Positions 1 to 8,073 of a stretch of DNA of 64,000 nt are shown here, piece by piece. Origin of the DNA: Lutibacter sp. B1 (lineage in GTDB: Bacteria > Bacteroidota > Bacteroidia > Flavobacteriales > Flavobacteriaceae); NCBI RefSeq assembly GCF_012524075.1, contig NZ_JAAZUI010000015.1:25042-89041 (forward strand), read 5' to 3'. Positions within the stretch are counted from its first letter, which is position 1; every line of letters begins with the position of its first letter. The translations under genes and the position numbers were made by a program. The notes beneath the pieces are model-generated. The model worked only from the letters and a program-made list of their open reading frames with translations, was not told where the DNA came from and ran no database searches.

Positions 1-980
1 ACAATTTTAGCTATTTTATTATAATGAATATGTGAAATATGCGGGAAAATATGATGTTCAACTTGATGATTCAAACCTCCGGTATACCAAGAAACAAATT
101 TATTAGTAGGAGCAAAATTTGATGTTGTATATAATTGATGTACAGCCCAAGTGTGTTCTAAATTTCCTTCTTTGTTTGGTAAAGGCATTTCAGTTTTTGG
201 TACTATATGTGCTAATTGAAAAACCACACTTAAAATCATTCCGGCAGTATAATGCATCACAAAAAATCCAATTAATACTTTCCACCAAGCTATGTCTAAA
301 ACAGTTATAGGAAGTACAATCCAAAGTAAGTAGTAAATTATTTTTGTAATTATTAAAACTGTCCATTCTTTAGCAGGATTAGGAAATTCTCCATAAGAAA
401 GTTTGCGTTTTAAATAGCTGCGCATTTGTTTGAAATCGGTAGTAATAGCCCAATTAATAGTTAATAATCCATATAAAAAAAAGGAATAATACTTTTGAAA
501 TTTATGAACTTGTAGCCATTTAGCATGTTTTGAAAAACGGATTATCCTACCTGCATCAATATCTTCGTCATGTCCTTGTATATTAGTAAAAGTGTGGTGC
601 AATACATTGTGTTGCACTTTCCAATTATATACATTACCGGCAAGTATATAAATACTGCTTCCCATTAATTTATTTACCCATTTTTTGCTTGAAAAAGAAT
701 CATGGTTGCTATCGTGCATTACATTCATTCCAACTCCGGCTAAACCTACTCCAATAACTACTGTTAATAAAAGTAATACCCATTGAGGCATTGAAACTGT
801 TAATATCAAAATTAAAGGCACTAAAAACAAACTAAACATAATAATGGCTTTTGTATACAATTTCCAGTTTCCTGTTCGTTTAATTTTATTTTCTTTAAAA
901 TGAGAATTTACTCTTTTGTTAAGAGTCCTAAAAAATTTTGCTTTATCTATTCTTGAAAAGCTTATTGTGTTGTTAATCAT
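1..980 (-). CDS. Fatty acid desaturase, acyl-CoA/acyl-lipid type (C-terminus cut by window edge)
   Basis: This membrane di-iron desaturase introduces a double bond into fatty acyl chains for membrane lipid fluidity. Reading the minus strand from the ATG at 980 gives about 326 residues with no stop before base 1, so the 3' end lies outside the window. All three histidine boxes are visible: HDSNH near residue 88, HNVLHH near residue 124, and HQVEHH near the left edge. Hydrophobic pairs lie between the boxes (about residues 47-85 and 205-245), as expected for the integral-membrane desaturase superfamily. A TAnnTTTG element at 1017-1024 on the minus strand lies a short distance upstream of the start. 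The exact regiospecificity (delta-9 or other) cannot be decided from the sequence. Confidence 0.9.
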   Translation of the reverse strand, partial: MINNTISFSRIDKAKFFRTLNKRVNSHFKENKIKRTGNWKLYTKAIIMFSLFLVPLILILTVSMPQWVLLLLTVVIGVGLAGVGMNVMHDSNHDSFSSKKWVNKLMGSSIYILAGNVYNWKVQHNVLHHTFTNIQGHDEDIDAGRIIRFSKHAKWLQVHKFQKYYSFFLYGLLTINWAITTDFKQMRSYLKRKLSYGEFPNPAKEWTVLIITKIIYYLLWIVLPITVLDIAWWKVLIGFFVMHYTAGMILSVVFQLAHIVPKTEMPLPNKEGNLEHTWAVHQLYTTSNFAPTNKFVSWYTGGLNHQVEHHIFPHISHIHYNKIAKI

Positions 981-1016
981 AATTTTATTTAAGTATCATA
1001 AAAGATAAATTATCGC

Positions 1017-1024
1017 CAAAAATA
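1017..1024 (-). promoter_or_regulatory. -7 promoter element of the desaturase gene
   Basis: The minus strand reads TATTTTTG, an exact match to the Bacteroidota -7 consensus TAnnTTTG, 37 bases before the desaturase ATG. No clear TTG -33 element was found. Confidence 0.5.
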
Positions 1025-1104
1025 AGCCATTTATATTTCGTAAAAGAAATTTTGGGAAAAAAATAACATTTTTTTGAAAGATGTTAATTTTATTTAAGAA
1101 ACTG

Positions 1105-1112
1105 TAAATTTG
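1105..1112 (+). promoter_or_regulatory. -7 promoter element of rsmG
   Basis: TAAATTTG matches TAnnTTTG and lies 19 bases before the rsmG ATG, implying a very short leader. The nearest upstream TTTG (1073-1076) is too far away to be a confident -33 box. Confidence 0.5.
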
Positions 1113-1131
1113 TTGCAATAAATATACATAT

Positions 1132-1758
1132 ATGGAAGTAATTTTAAAATACTTTTCAAATTTATCGGACAATCAAGTAGCACAATTTTCTAAATTAGAA
1201 GAATTATATACCTATTGGAATGAACAAATCAATGTAATATCGAGAAAAGATATAGATGAATTATATATAAGACACGTTTTACATTCATTAGGAATTGCTA
1301 AAGTACAACCATTTAAACCAAATGCTAAAATACTAGATATTGGTACCGGAGGAGGTTTTCCGGGAATTCCGTTAGCTATTTTATTTCCTGAAACTGAATT
1401 TCATTTAGTTGATTCAATTGGAAAAAAAATTAAAGTTGTAAATGAGGTTACTAAAGCTCTTGGTTTAAAAAATGTGAAGGCTGAGCATGTTAGAGCAGAA
1501 TTGGTTAAAGATGAATTTGATTTTGTAGTGTCAAGAGCAGTTACTAAAATGGATGATTTTGTAAAATGGACACGCGATAAAATTTCTAAAAAACAAAAGC
1601 ACACCTTAAAAAATGGTATTTTATATTTAAAAGGAGGAGATTTAACAGATGAACTAGTTAATTTTCCCAAAGCAACTTTGTATAATTTAACAGATTTTTT
1701 CCAAGAAGATTTTTTTGACACAAAAAAAGTGGTACATATTCCAATAAAAAAGAAATAA
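1132..1758 (+). CDS. rsmG: 16S rRNA (guanine-527-N7)-methyltransferase RsmG
   Basis: RsmG (GidB) uses S-adenosylmethionine to methylate N7 of G527 of 16S rRNA in the 30S subunit; loss of it in other bacteria gives low-level streptomycin resistance. The 208-residue protein has the usual length. The SAM-binding glycine loop ILDIGTGGGFPGIP lies at residues 67-80, with the acidic motif (LVDS) about 20 residues later and the family motif YIRHVLHS at 45-52. It is monocistronic or loosely linked to the small downstream gene. The start is supported by a TAnnTTTG element 20 bases upstream. Identity is firm from the SAM loop and overall similarity to the family. Confidence 0.95.
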   Translation: MEVILKYFSNLSDNQVAQFSKLEELYTYWNEQINVISRKDIDELYIRHVLHSLGIAKVQPFKPNAKILDIGTGGGFPGIPLAILFPETEFHLVDSIGKKIKVVNEVTKALGLKNVKAEHVRAELVKDEFDFVVSRAVTKMDDFVKWTRDKISKKQKHTLKNGILYLKGGDLTDELVNFPKATLYNLTDFFQEDFFDTKKVVHIPIKKK

Positions 1759-1795
1759 TATGATTTTTGTTATCTTTTTTATAAAAAATAAAAGA

Positions 1796-1803
1796 TAAAT
1801 TTG
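1796..1803 (+). promoter_or_regulatory. -7 promoter element of the small zinc-ribbon gene
   Basis: TAAATTTG fits TAnnTTTG. Its position only 12 bases before the ATG at 1815 makes the second ATG (1824) the more natural start. Confidence 0.4.
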
Positions 1804-1823
1804 TCTTTTATAAAATGATATTT

Positions 1824-2003
1824 ATGGAACACAAAAAAGAGTGCCTAGTTTGCAAAAAAACTTTAGAAGAAATACCGGTAACTAAATTTTATTACCAGGA
1901 TAGTTATTTTTATTTATGCCCACAACATATACCTGTTTTAATTCATAGCCCTCAAGAATTAGTGGGTTTGTTACCAGATGTAGATAAAATAAGAGGAGTG
2001 TAA
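1824..2003 (+). CDS. Small CxxC/CxxH protein of unknown function
   Basis: The reading frame codes for about 59 residues from the ATG at 1824; an ATG at 1815 would add three residues but sits almost at the predicted transcription start. A CLVC pair near the N-terminus and CPQH about 25 residues later make a plausible zinc-ribbon with three cysteines and one histidine as ligands. There is no signal peptide or membrane segment, so it is probably cytoplasmic. Similar tiny proteins are common in flavobacteria, but I recognise no named family. The conserved-looking metal ligands and the TAnnTTTG element upstream argue that it is real. Role unknown. Confidence 0.6.
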   Translation: MEHKKECLVCKKTLEEIPVTKFYYQDSYFYLCPQHIPVLIHSPQELVGLLPDVDKIRGV

Positions 2004-2062
2004 GTAAAAAAAGTGATATTAGTTACATATTTTTAAAATAAAAAATTTATTATTGCACTTTG

Positions 2063-2070
2063 TAATTTTG
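2063..2070 (+). promoter_or_regulatory. Orphan -7 element in a gene-free gap
   Basis: TAATTTTG matches TAnnTTTG but has no convincing open reading frame behind it. The next plus-strand signal is the hairpin at 2265-2290, so it could drive a small RNA of about 215 nt. Confidence 0.35.
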
Positions 2071-2076
2071 TGGTTA

Positions 2077-2293
2077 TGATAATGATTAAGTGATTTTTTG
2101 TAAAAAAACTTAATTAATTTACATATAAAGAAATTTTATTATCAAAAATGAACTAATTTGTTGCTTTATCTTTATTTTATCTAAAAACCCTTATTAAATT
2201 GGATGAAATGATGGAGTTTATAAATAAACATACGCGATAATAAAATGTTTAAACATTAGTAAAGAAAAACTCGCCGAAAGGCGAGTTTTTTAT
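2077..2293 (+). ncRNA. Candidate small RNA between an orphan promoter and a terminator
   Basis: This is the 295-base gap between the zinc-ribbon gene and the convergent pruA. It holds a plus-strand TAnnTTTG element at 2063-2070 and ends in a strong hairpin with a T tract. Only reading frames of 10 codons or fewer lie between. The hairpin could instead serve only pruA, and the promoter match could be chance in AT-rich DNA, so the call is tentative. Confidence 0.25.
2265..2290. terminator. Bidirectional rho-independent terminator (pruA and any plus-strand transcript)
   Basis: A perfect 11-bp stem (AAAAACTCGCC / GGCGAGTTTTT) encloses a GAAA tetraloop. A and T tracts on both sides allow it to work in both directions. 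Confidence 0.85.
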
Positions 2294-2298
2294 TGTTG

Positions 2299-4017
2299 TT
2301 AATTTTTGAACTTGCTCTTTAAATCTTTACCAAGTTCTTTCAATTTTTCTACGGCACTTTCAACTTCTTTTTCAACAGTTTCAATAGTGCTTTCCTTTAA
2401 AAATGGGTATCTGTAATCTGTTGGAGGTACAAAAGTTTCTTTAATTGTACGGTTGCTTACCCAACGTAATAAGTTCCAAACAGAACCTGCTTTGTCGTTA
2501 GTTCCGGAACCACGGGCACCACCAAACGGTTGTTGTCCTACAACAGCTCCTGTTGGTTTGTCATTAATATAAAAGTTACCTGCTGCATTTTCTAGTTTAT
2601 TTGTTGCTATATCAATCACATATCTGTCTCCACTAAAAATTGCTCCTGTTAAAGCATATTCACTGGTTTTGTCAACTAGGTCTAAAGTTTCTTCCCATTT
2701 TTCATCTTCGTAAACATAAATTGTAAGGATAGGCCCAAACAATTCGGTACTCATTGTTTTGTATTGAGGATTTGTAGTTAAAATAACAGTTGGTTCAATA
2801 AAATAACCTACAGAATCATCATAGTTTCCTCCAATAATAATTTCAGCATCAGCATCTTCTTTTGCTTTATCTATATAACTTGATAGTTTATCAAAAGCTC
2901 TTCTGTCAATTACAGCATTGATAAAATTAGTGGTATCATCAGGAGCTCCCATTTTAAAGGAAGCAATATCTTTTTCGATTGATGTTTTAATAGATTCCCA
3001 TAAACTTTTTGGTAAATAAGCACGAGATGCAGCAGAGCATTTTTGACCTTGGTATTCAAAAGCACCTCTTGAAATTGCTGTGGCTACTTCTTGAGCATTA
3101 GCTGTTGGATGTGCCCAAATAAAATCTTTACCTCCTGTTTCACCTACAATTCTAGGGTACGATTTATACTTGCCTACATTTTTACCAATAGTTTCCCAAA
3201 AACTGTTAAATACTGGTGTAGATCCTGTAAAATGAACACCTGCAAAATCCGGATTATTCAATAAAACATCTGTAATTGTGCCGGAATCTCCTGTTACCAT
3301 ATTAATAACACCATCCGGTAATCCTGCAGCTTTAAACAGTTCCATAATTACTTGAGCTGAATAAACTTGAGATCTTGCAGGTTTCCAAATAACAACATTA
3401 CCCATTAAAGCCGGTGAAGCCGGTAAGTTTCCTGCAATTGATGTAAAATTAAAAGGAGTAATTGCATACACAAAACCTTCTAACGGACGGTATTCCATTC
3501 GGTTCCATATTCCGGGAGCAGATTGTGGCTGATTGCTGTATATTTCAGTCATAAATTCAACATTAAATCTGAAAAAATCAATCAATTCACAAGCTGAATC
3601 AATTTCTGCCTGAAATACGTTTTTAGATTGTGCAATCATTGTTGCAGCGTTTAATTTATTACGGAATGGTCCTGCTAATAATTCAGCAGCCTTCAAAAAT
3701 ATAGCAGCTCTGTGTTCCCAGCTTGTAGCAGCCCATTTTACACGAGCTTCAACAGCATTTTTAACGGCCAATTCAATATGCTCTTTATCGGCAGTATGAT
3801 ATTTTCCAACACAATGTTTATGATCGTGTGGAGGGTGAATATCTATAGTATTTCCTGTTTTATATTCTTTTCCTCCAATATAAAATGGAATATCAACTTG
3901 TTCGTTATACATTTTTTTGTATGTATCTAACAAAGCTCTTCGCTCTGGAGTTCCCGGAGCATACGATTTAACAGGTTCATTTACTGCTTTTGGTACTTTA
4001 TAAAATCCTGAAGCCAT
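2299..4017 (-). CDS. pruA: L-glutamate gamma-semialdehyde (1-pyrroline-5-carboxylate) dehydrogenase
   Basis: PruA oxidises glutamate gamma-semialdehyde, the open form of P5C, to glutamate with NAD+ as the second step of proline catabolism. The aldehyde dehydrogenase fold is clear: the catalytic Glu in GETGGKDF near residue 292 and the nucleophilic Cys in GQKCSAASR near residue 326. The protein has 572 residues, about 30 more than the usual stand-alone form. The normal end (DYRYPFLKE) is followed by a charged Lys/Glu-rich segment of about 27 residues that looks like an amphipathic helix. It is divergent from the NRDE gene and preceded by a TAnnTTTG element (minus strand, 4056-4063). No proline dehydrogenase gene is adjacent. 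Confidence 0.95.
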   Translation of the reverse strand: MASGFYKVPKAVNEPVKSYAPGTPERRALLDTYKKMYNEQVDIPFYIGGKEYKTGNTIDIHPPHDHKHCVGKYHTADKEHIELAVKNAVEARVKWAATSWEHRAAIFLKAAELLAGPFRNKLNAATMIAQSKNVFQAEIDSACELIDFFRFNVEFMTEIYSNQPQSAPGIWNRMEYRPLEGFVYAITPFNFTSIAGNLPASPALMGNVVIWKPARSQVYSAQVIMELFKAAGLPDGVINMVTGDSGTITDVLLNNPDFAGVHFTGSTPVFNSFWETIGKNVGKYKSYPRIVGETGGKDFIWAHPTANAQEVATAISRGAFEYQGQKCSAASRAYLPKSLWESIKTSIEKDIASFKMGAPDDTTNFINAVIDRRAFDKLSSYIDKAKEDADAEIIIGGNYDDSVGYFIEPTVILTTNPQYKTMSTELFGPILTIYVYEDEKWEETLDLVDKTSEYALTGAIFSGDRYVIDIATNKLENAAGNFYINDKPTGAVVGQQPFGGARGSGTNDKAGSVWNLLRWVSNRTIKETFVPPTDYRYPFLKESTIETVEKEVESAVEKLKELGKDLKSKFKN

Positions 4018-4055
4018 TGTATTTATTTTTAAGTTTTTTAATTTAAATTTGCTAA

Positions 4056-4063
4056 CAAAGTTA
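4056..4063 (-). promoter_or_regulatory. -7 promoter element of pruA
   Basis: The minus strand reads TAACTTTG, matching TAnnTTTG, 38 bases before the pruA ATG. Confidence 0.45.
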
Positions 4064-4122
4064 CGAAATTGAAACGACTTTTATAGGAATAAACCAATAC
4101 TCTGTATCTTAATTTTAACAGC

Positions 4123-4827
4123 ATGTGTACCGTTACTTTTTTGCCTTTATCAAACAATGATTTTATATTAACTTCTAACAGAGATGAACAAAAAGAAAGA
4201 GAAACTTTTCATCCTAAAATTTATGAAGAAGATGGGGTCAAAATGCTTTTTCCAAAAGATAAATTGGCTGGAGGAACTTGGATTGGTATTAGTTCAAAAA
4301 AGAAATTGGTTTGTGTTTTAAACGGAGCTTTTAAAAAACATAAAAGAAAAGATAGCTACACTAAAAGTAGAGGTGTTATTGCGAAAGAACTTTTAAAAGA
4401 AGGAGATAACAATAAGTTTATTGAAAATATGGATTTGAGAGGGGTTGAGCCTTTTACTATGGTTATTATTGATTGGAGTAAAAATGAAATAAACTTATTT
4501 GAATGGATTTGGGATGAAAAGCAGAAGTATTTTAAAAAACTAAAAAATGAACCTAAAATTTGGGCTTCTTCAACTTTATATACTGATGAAGTTAAAAATT
4601 TAAGAAAAGAATGGTTTAGTAATTGGATTGATACCAATGAATTTACGCTAAATAGGATTTTGGAATTTCATCATTCTGAAATTGGAGATAAAAAACAAGC
4701 TGTTTTAATGAAGCGTTCTTATGTTGAAACTGTGAGTATTACTTCAGTAAGAAAAGATAGAAACACTGTTGAGATGTATTATGAAGATGTTGTTAAGAGA
4801 GAAATTTCTAATCTGGTTTTAAGGTAG
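4123..4827 (+). CDS. NRDE (TANGO2-like) family protein
   Basis: This is a 234-residue protein of the NRDE/TANGO2 family, whose biochemical role in bacteria is unsettled. The N-terminus is characteristic: Met-Cys-Thr-Val-Thr-Phe places a cysteine at position 2, as in N-terminal nucleophile folds, and the signature NRDE follows at residues 19-22. A GGTW motif lies near residue 52. There is no signal peptide, so it is probably cytoplasmic. It is transcribed divergently from pruA and convergently with apaG, so it is probably a single-gene unit. Family assignment is confident; function is not. Confidence 0.85.
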   Translation: MCTVTFLPLSNNDFILTSNRDEQKERETFHPKIYEEDGVKMLFPKDKLAGGTWIGISSKKKLVCVLNGAFKKHKRKDSYTKSRGVIAKELLKEGDNNKFIENMDLRGVEPFTMVIIDWSKNEINLFEWIWDEKQKYFKKLKNEPKIWASSTLYTDEVKNLRKEWFSNWIDTNEFTLNRILEFHHSEIGDKKQAVLMKRSYVETVSITSVRKDRNTVEMYYEDVVKREISNLVLR

Positions 4828-4840
4828 CAGTTTTTATTTT

Positions 4841-5227
4841 TTAATTACTGATGTTTGGCACCATTAATTGAAACGTAGGAATATATACTTTAAATGTTCT
4901 GGTAGTAGTAAAATTAACCATATTATAAAAACCATTCATAGCTCCAATAGGAGAAGTTAAAAAACAATTGGATTTGTAAGTGTGTATTTGCGATGGTTTT
5001 AAAATAGGTTTTTTGCCAATAACACCAACACCATCAACAATTTCGGTATTATTTAAAGAATCAAAAATTTTCCAATGACGTTCTAAAAGTTGAACGGTAT
5101 CGTTACTCTGATTTTCAATGGTAACTTGGTAAGAAAAGGCAAAATAAAGCTTGTAATTTCTATAGCTGGTGCCTTCAAATTTAGAAATTACTGAAATTTT
5201 AATTCCATTTGTTACTTGTTGTACCAT
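4841..5227 (-). CDS. apaG: ApaG domain protein
   Basis: A 128-residue ApaG protein with a fibronectin-III-like beta fold. In enterobacteria it is linked to Co2+/Mg2+ efflux phenotypes, but its molecular role is not settled. The sequence shows the family hallmarks: alternating beta strands, the YQVTIEN segment, the RHWKIFDS motif, the glycine-rich VDGVGVIG stretch, and the SPIGAMNGFY motif near the C-terminus. The length is typical. It lies just after the NRDE gene (convergent, 13 bases apart), and a TAnnTTTG element at 5255-5262 on the minus strand precedes it, so it is probably transcribed alone. Confidence 0.9.
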   Translation of the reverse strand: MVQQVTNGIKISVISKFEGTSYRNYKLYFAFSYQVTIENQSNDTVQLLERHWKIFDSLNNTEIVDGVGVIGKKPILKPSQIHTYKSNCFLTSPIGAMNGFYNMVNFTTTRTFKVYIPTFQLMVPNISN

Positions 5228-5254
5228 AGTAGTTTACTACTTTGTTTTTCATTT

Positions 5255-5262
5255 CAAAGATA
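5255..5262 (-). promoter_or_regulatory. -7 promoter element of apaG
   Basis: The minus strand reads TATCTTTG, matching TAnnTTTG, 27 bases before the apaG ATG. Confidence 0.45.
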
Positions 5263-5283
5263 GTAAAATTATTAAATCAAAAC

Positions 5284-6528
5284 TTAGTTGTTTATTTTTT
5301 CGGAATTTGCAAATCCAACACCAATCACTTTATCGTATCTACTTCCAAACTTTTTGTAGTAAACAATTACGGTGTAATCATTTTCGGTTTGGTAAAAAGA
5401 ACCATCAATATCGTGATTACTTATAATACCATTTTTGTCTTTTGTTACATATTGATAATTATAAAATCCTTGTTTAAATAATAAAGTAGCTTCATACAAA
5501 CCGGTTTTTGGGTTATATGTTAGTTTGTTTGATTCTCCTAAATGCCAGTTATTATAATTTCCATGAATAAACAGTTCTTTTCCTGTAAGATCCTCCAATG
5601 TTTCAAGAGAAAAATGAACCCAACTGTAATCGGCATCGGTATTGGTATAATCACTTTCAAGAGTTCGGAGAATAAAATTCCCGTTTATATCGGGAAAACG
5701 TGTGTAAGGTTGATCAATTCTCTCTTCATCTGTATATAAATAGGTGTTGTATAAATCATCACCAAGTTCAATATTAGCAATGTTTAATGTTGTATTTCGG
5801 ATAGATTTAGTGTCAAAATACAAAAACTCGTTTCCTCCCCAAAAACTGGTTTCTTTGTTGTATTTATAAAGCAATTCGTTTCCTCTGTAAAATTGAGGTT
5901 TTAATCCTGTAATTGCAGTTTGCCAATTGTTATTTTGAAGTATAACGGGTTTAACTTCTTCGCTTGGGTTATTTATGGTGAAATTAGGGTGATTAATAAC
6001 AAATTCTACAGATTGTTTTTCGTTTATATAACTAATATTTCTGCTTCTGTAAACTGAAACTCCAACAGTTACAACAGGTTCGTAAACAATAAACTTACGT
6101 TTAAAAACAATTTTAGAATCCTCATTTAATACAGAGATTGTATAATTCCCCGAAATTTTAATTTGTGTATTGTCATTGGGAATTGTTAAGGTATAATTTG
6201 TATAAGGTTGTAATGTGTTGAAAGAATTCTCATAGTCTCTTATTCTATCTTCAGCATAGCCATCAATAAATTCTGAATCAGTTAAGTTTGAAGGTTGCCA
6301 ATCAAAAGTGCAATGTTCTATTTTGTAAGTATAATCATGTTCATCAGCATTTAAATCGTCAAAACTAAGTGTCAGTTTTTCTCCAAGTTCAATAATTGGC
6401 GCGTAATTATTTACTGAAGTTGGTTTTAAAATAATGGTTTTAATATTTTCTGATTCAAAATAATGGGTTTGAGAAAAACCAATTTGAAATAGGAAGAATG
6501 CACAAATAAACAATAAAAGATGTTTCAA
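5284..6528 (-). CDS. Type IX secretion system plug protein (DUF5103 family)
   Basis: Proteins of this family (DUF5103) include the plug that closes the SprA translocon of the Bacteroidota type IX secretion system on the periplasmic side. I place the start at the TTG at 6528, giving 414 residues that begin MKHLLLFICAFF and end the signal peptide at GFSQ. An in-frame ATG at 6618 exists, but a TAnnTTTG promoter element (minus strand, 6573-6580) lies downstream of it, so it would not be transcribed, and its extra residues do not look like a signal. The mature protein is beta-rich with many Tyr and Asn. The opening LKPTSVNNYAPIIELGE and the later HGNYNNWHLGESNKL resemble the family. T9SS genes are not clustered here. 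Confidence 0.8.
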   Translation of the reverse strand: MKHLLLFICAFFLFQIGFSQTHYFESENIKTIILKPTSVNNYAPIIELGEKLTLSFDDLNADEHDYTYKIEHCTFDWQPSNLTDSEFIDGYAEDRIRDYENSFNTLQPYTNYTLTIPNDNTQIKISGNYTISVLNEDSKIVFKRKFIVYEPVVTVGVSVYRSRNISYINEKQSVEFVINHPNFTINNPSEEVKPVILQNNNWQTAITGLKPQFYRGNELLYKYNKETSFWGGNEFLYFDTKSIRNTTLNIANIELGDDLYNTYLYTDEERIDQPYTRFPDINGNFILRTLESDYTNTDADYSWVHFSLETLEDLTGKELFIHGNYNNWHLGESNKLTYNPKTGLYEATLLFKQGFYNYQYVTKDKNGIISNHDIDGSFYQTENDYTVIVYYKKFGSRYDKVIGVGFANSEKINN

Positions 6529-6572
6529 GATAAATTGAATTAGTGTTGATGTTAATTTAGCAAATGTTATAC

Positions 6573-6580
6573 CAAAAATA
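6573..6580 (-). promoter_or_regulatory. -7 promoter element deciding the plug-protein start
   Basis: The minus strand reads TATTTTTG (TAnnTTTG). It lies between the upstream ATG at 6618 and the TTG at 6528, which supports initiation at the TTG. Confidence 0.45.
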
Positions 6581-6676
6581 TAATTGTAAAGGTAATAAAA
6601 CTGAGATTGATAAAGCAAGTTGATATTTGTTACATAAAAAATTAAAAAAAATGTTATAAACTACATGATAAATTCT

Positions 6677-6684
6677 TATTTTTG
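6677..6684 (+). promoter_or_regulatory. -7 promoter element of the nqr operon
   Basis: TATTTTTG matches TAnnTTTG 35 bases before the nqrA ATG. A weak TG-containing -33 candidate sits near 6652. Confidence 0.5.
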
Positions 6685-6719
6685 CTCAGTTTTCTAAGAC
6701 TATTAAATAAACTTAAAAT

Positions 6720-8069
6720 ATGTCACAAGACATTCGAATTAAAAAAGGATTAGATATTAAGCTGAAAGGTGAAGCCGAGAAAGTTACCGAGGATGCAATA
6801 TCTAGTAATGTATACACATTAAAACCTGAAGATTTCCACTCTATCATTCCAAAATTATCATTAAAAGTTGGCGAAAAGTTAAAAGCTGGGCAATCAGTTT
6901 TTTACAGCAAAGCTAATCAAGATATTAAATTTCCTTCGCCTGTTAGTGGTGAATTGGTTGATGTTATTCGTGGAGAAAAGAGAAAAATATTAGCGTTCAA
7001 AATTCAAGCTGATAACGAACAGCAATTTGTTGATTTTGGAATTAAAGATCCAAAAGCAATGAAAGCTGAAGAAGTTAAAAGTCATTTGCTGGAGGCCGGT
7101 TGCTGGCCGTTTATTAAGCAAAGACCGTATGATGTAATTGCAAACCCAACTAAAACGCCAAAGGCAATATTTGTGTCTGCATACGCCAGTGCACCTTTAG
7201 CTGCTGATTATGATTATGTTTTGGAAGGTAAAGAAAAAGAATTACAAGCTGCAGTTACTGCATTAAGTAAACTTACTGAGGGAGAAGTTCATGTTTCGGT
7301 TGGTAAAAGTTCCAGTTCTCAATTTGCAGGGCTAAATAATATTACTTTACATAAAGTTTCAGGTCCACACCCTTCTGGAAATGTTAGTACACAAATTGCA
7401 AAAATAGATCCTATAAATAAAGGAGAAGTTGTTTGGACTGTTACTCCTCAGGATTTAGTAATTATTGGAGAATTATTGTTAACAGGCAAATTTAATGCTG
7501 AGCGTGTTATTGCTTTAGCAGGTTCATCAGTTAAAGCTCCAAAGTATTACAAAACAAAAATAGGAGCTTCTATAGATTCAATTGTTAAGGGTAAACTTAA
7601 TGAAGTAAGTAAAAGAATTATTAGCGGAAATGTACTAACAGGTAAAGCGAAAGATTTAAAAGGGAATTTAGGTTATTACGATAATATAGTTACTGTTATA
7701 CCTGAAGGTGACGATTATGAGATGTTTGGCTGGAATAAACCTGTTTTCAAAAAAATATCAACAACAAGAGCTTTAACTTTTTCTTGGTTATTTCCTAATA
7801 AAAAATACGATTTAAATACAAATACAAACGGTGAGCATAGAGCTTTTGTGGTTACAGGTTCTTATGAAGAAGTTTTTCCTTTAGATATTTATCCAATGCA
7901 AATTCTAAAATCTTGCATGTATCAAGATTTAGATGAAATGGAAAAATTAGGAATGTACGAAGTAGCACCTGAAGATTTTGCTTTAACAGAATTTATTTGT
8001 GTGTCTAAACAACCACATCAGGAAATTATAAGAAAAGGTTTAGACTTAATGTTAAAAGAAATAGGATAA
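6720..8069 (+). CDS. nqrA: Na+-translocating NADH:quinone reductase subunit A
   Basis: NqrA is the peripheral cytoplasmic subunit of Na+-NQR, which oxidises NADH, reduces quinone and pumps sodium. The 449-residue protein has the expected length and begins with the Rnf/Nqr-type region (IKKGLDIKLKG, then a biotinyl-lipoyl-like fold around residues 40-110 with FPSPVSGELVDV). There are no membrane segments, as expected. It is the first gene of a six-gene operon in the standard order A-B-C-D-E-F, with nqrB starting 4 bases after its stop. A TAnnTTTG promoter lies just upstream. Identification rests on the order and on subunit similarity. Confidence 0.97.
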   Translation: MSQDIRIKKGLDIKLKGEAEKVTEDAISSNVYTLKPEDFHSIIPKLSLKVGEKLKAGQSVFYSKANQDIKFPSPVSGELVDVIRGEKRKILAFKIQADNEQQFVDFGIKDPKAMKAEEVKSHLLEAGCWPFIKQRPYDVIANPTKTPKAIFVSAYASAPLAADYDYVLEGKEKELQAAVTALSKLTEGEVHVSVGKSSSSQFAGLNNITLHKVSGPHPSGNVSTQIAKIDPINKGEVVWTVTPQDLVIIGELLLTGKFNAERVIALAGSSVKAPKYYKTKIGASIDSIVKGKLNEVSKRIISGNVLTGKAKDLKGNLGYYDNIVTVIPEGDDYEMFGWNKPVFKKISTTRALTFSWLFPNKKYDLNTNTNGEHRAFVVTGSYEEVFPLDIYPMQILKSCMYQDLDEMEKLGMYEVAPEDFALTEFICVSKQPHQEIIRKGLDLMLKEIG

Positions 8070-8073
8070 AATT

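Noticed and set aside
1401..1721. A minus-strand frame inside rsmG and similar antisense frames throughout
   Set aside because: They lie fully inside genes with clear family motifs on the other strand and have compositions typical of antisense translation.
6529..6618. An N-terminal extension of the plug protein from an ATG at 6618
   Set aside because: A promoter element lies inside it, and the residues do not look like the family. The TTG at 6528 gives a normal signal peptide.
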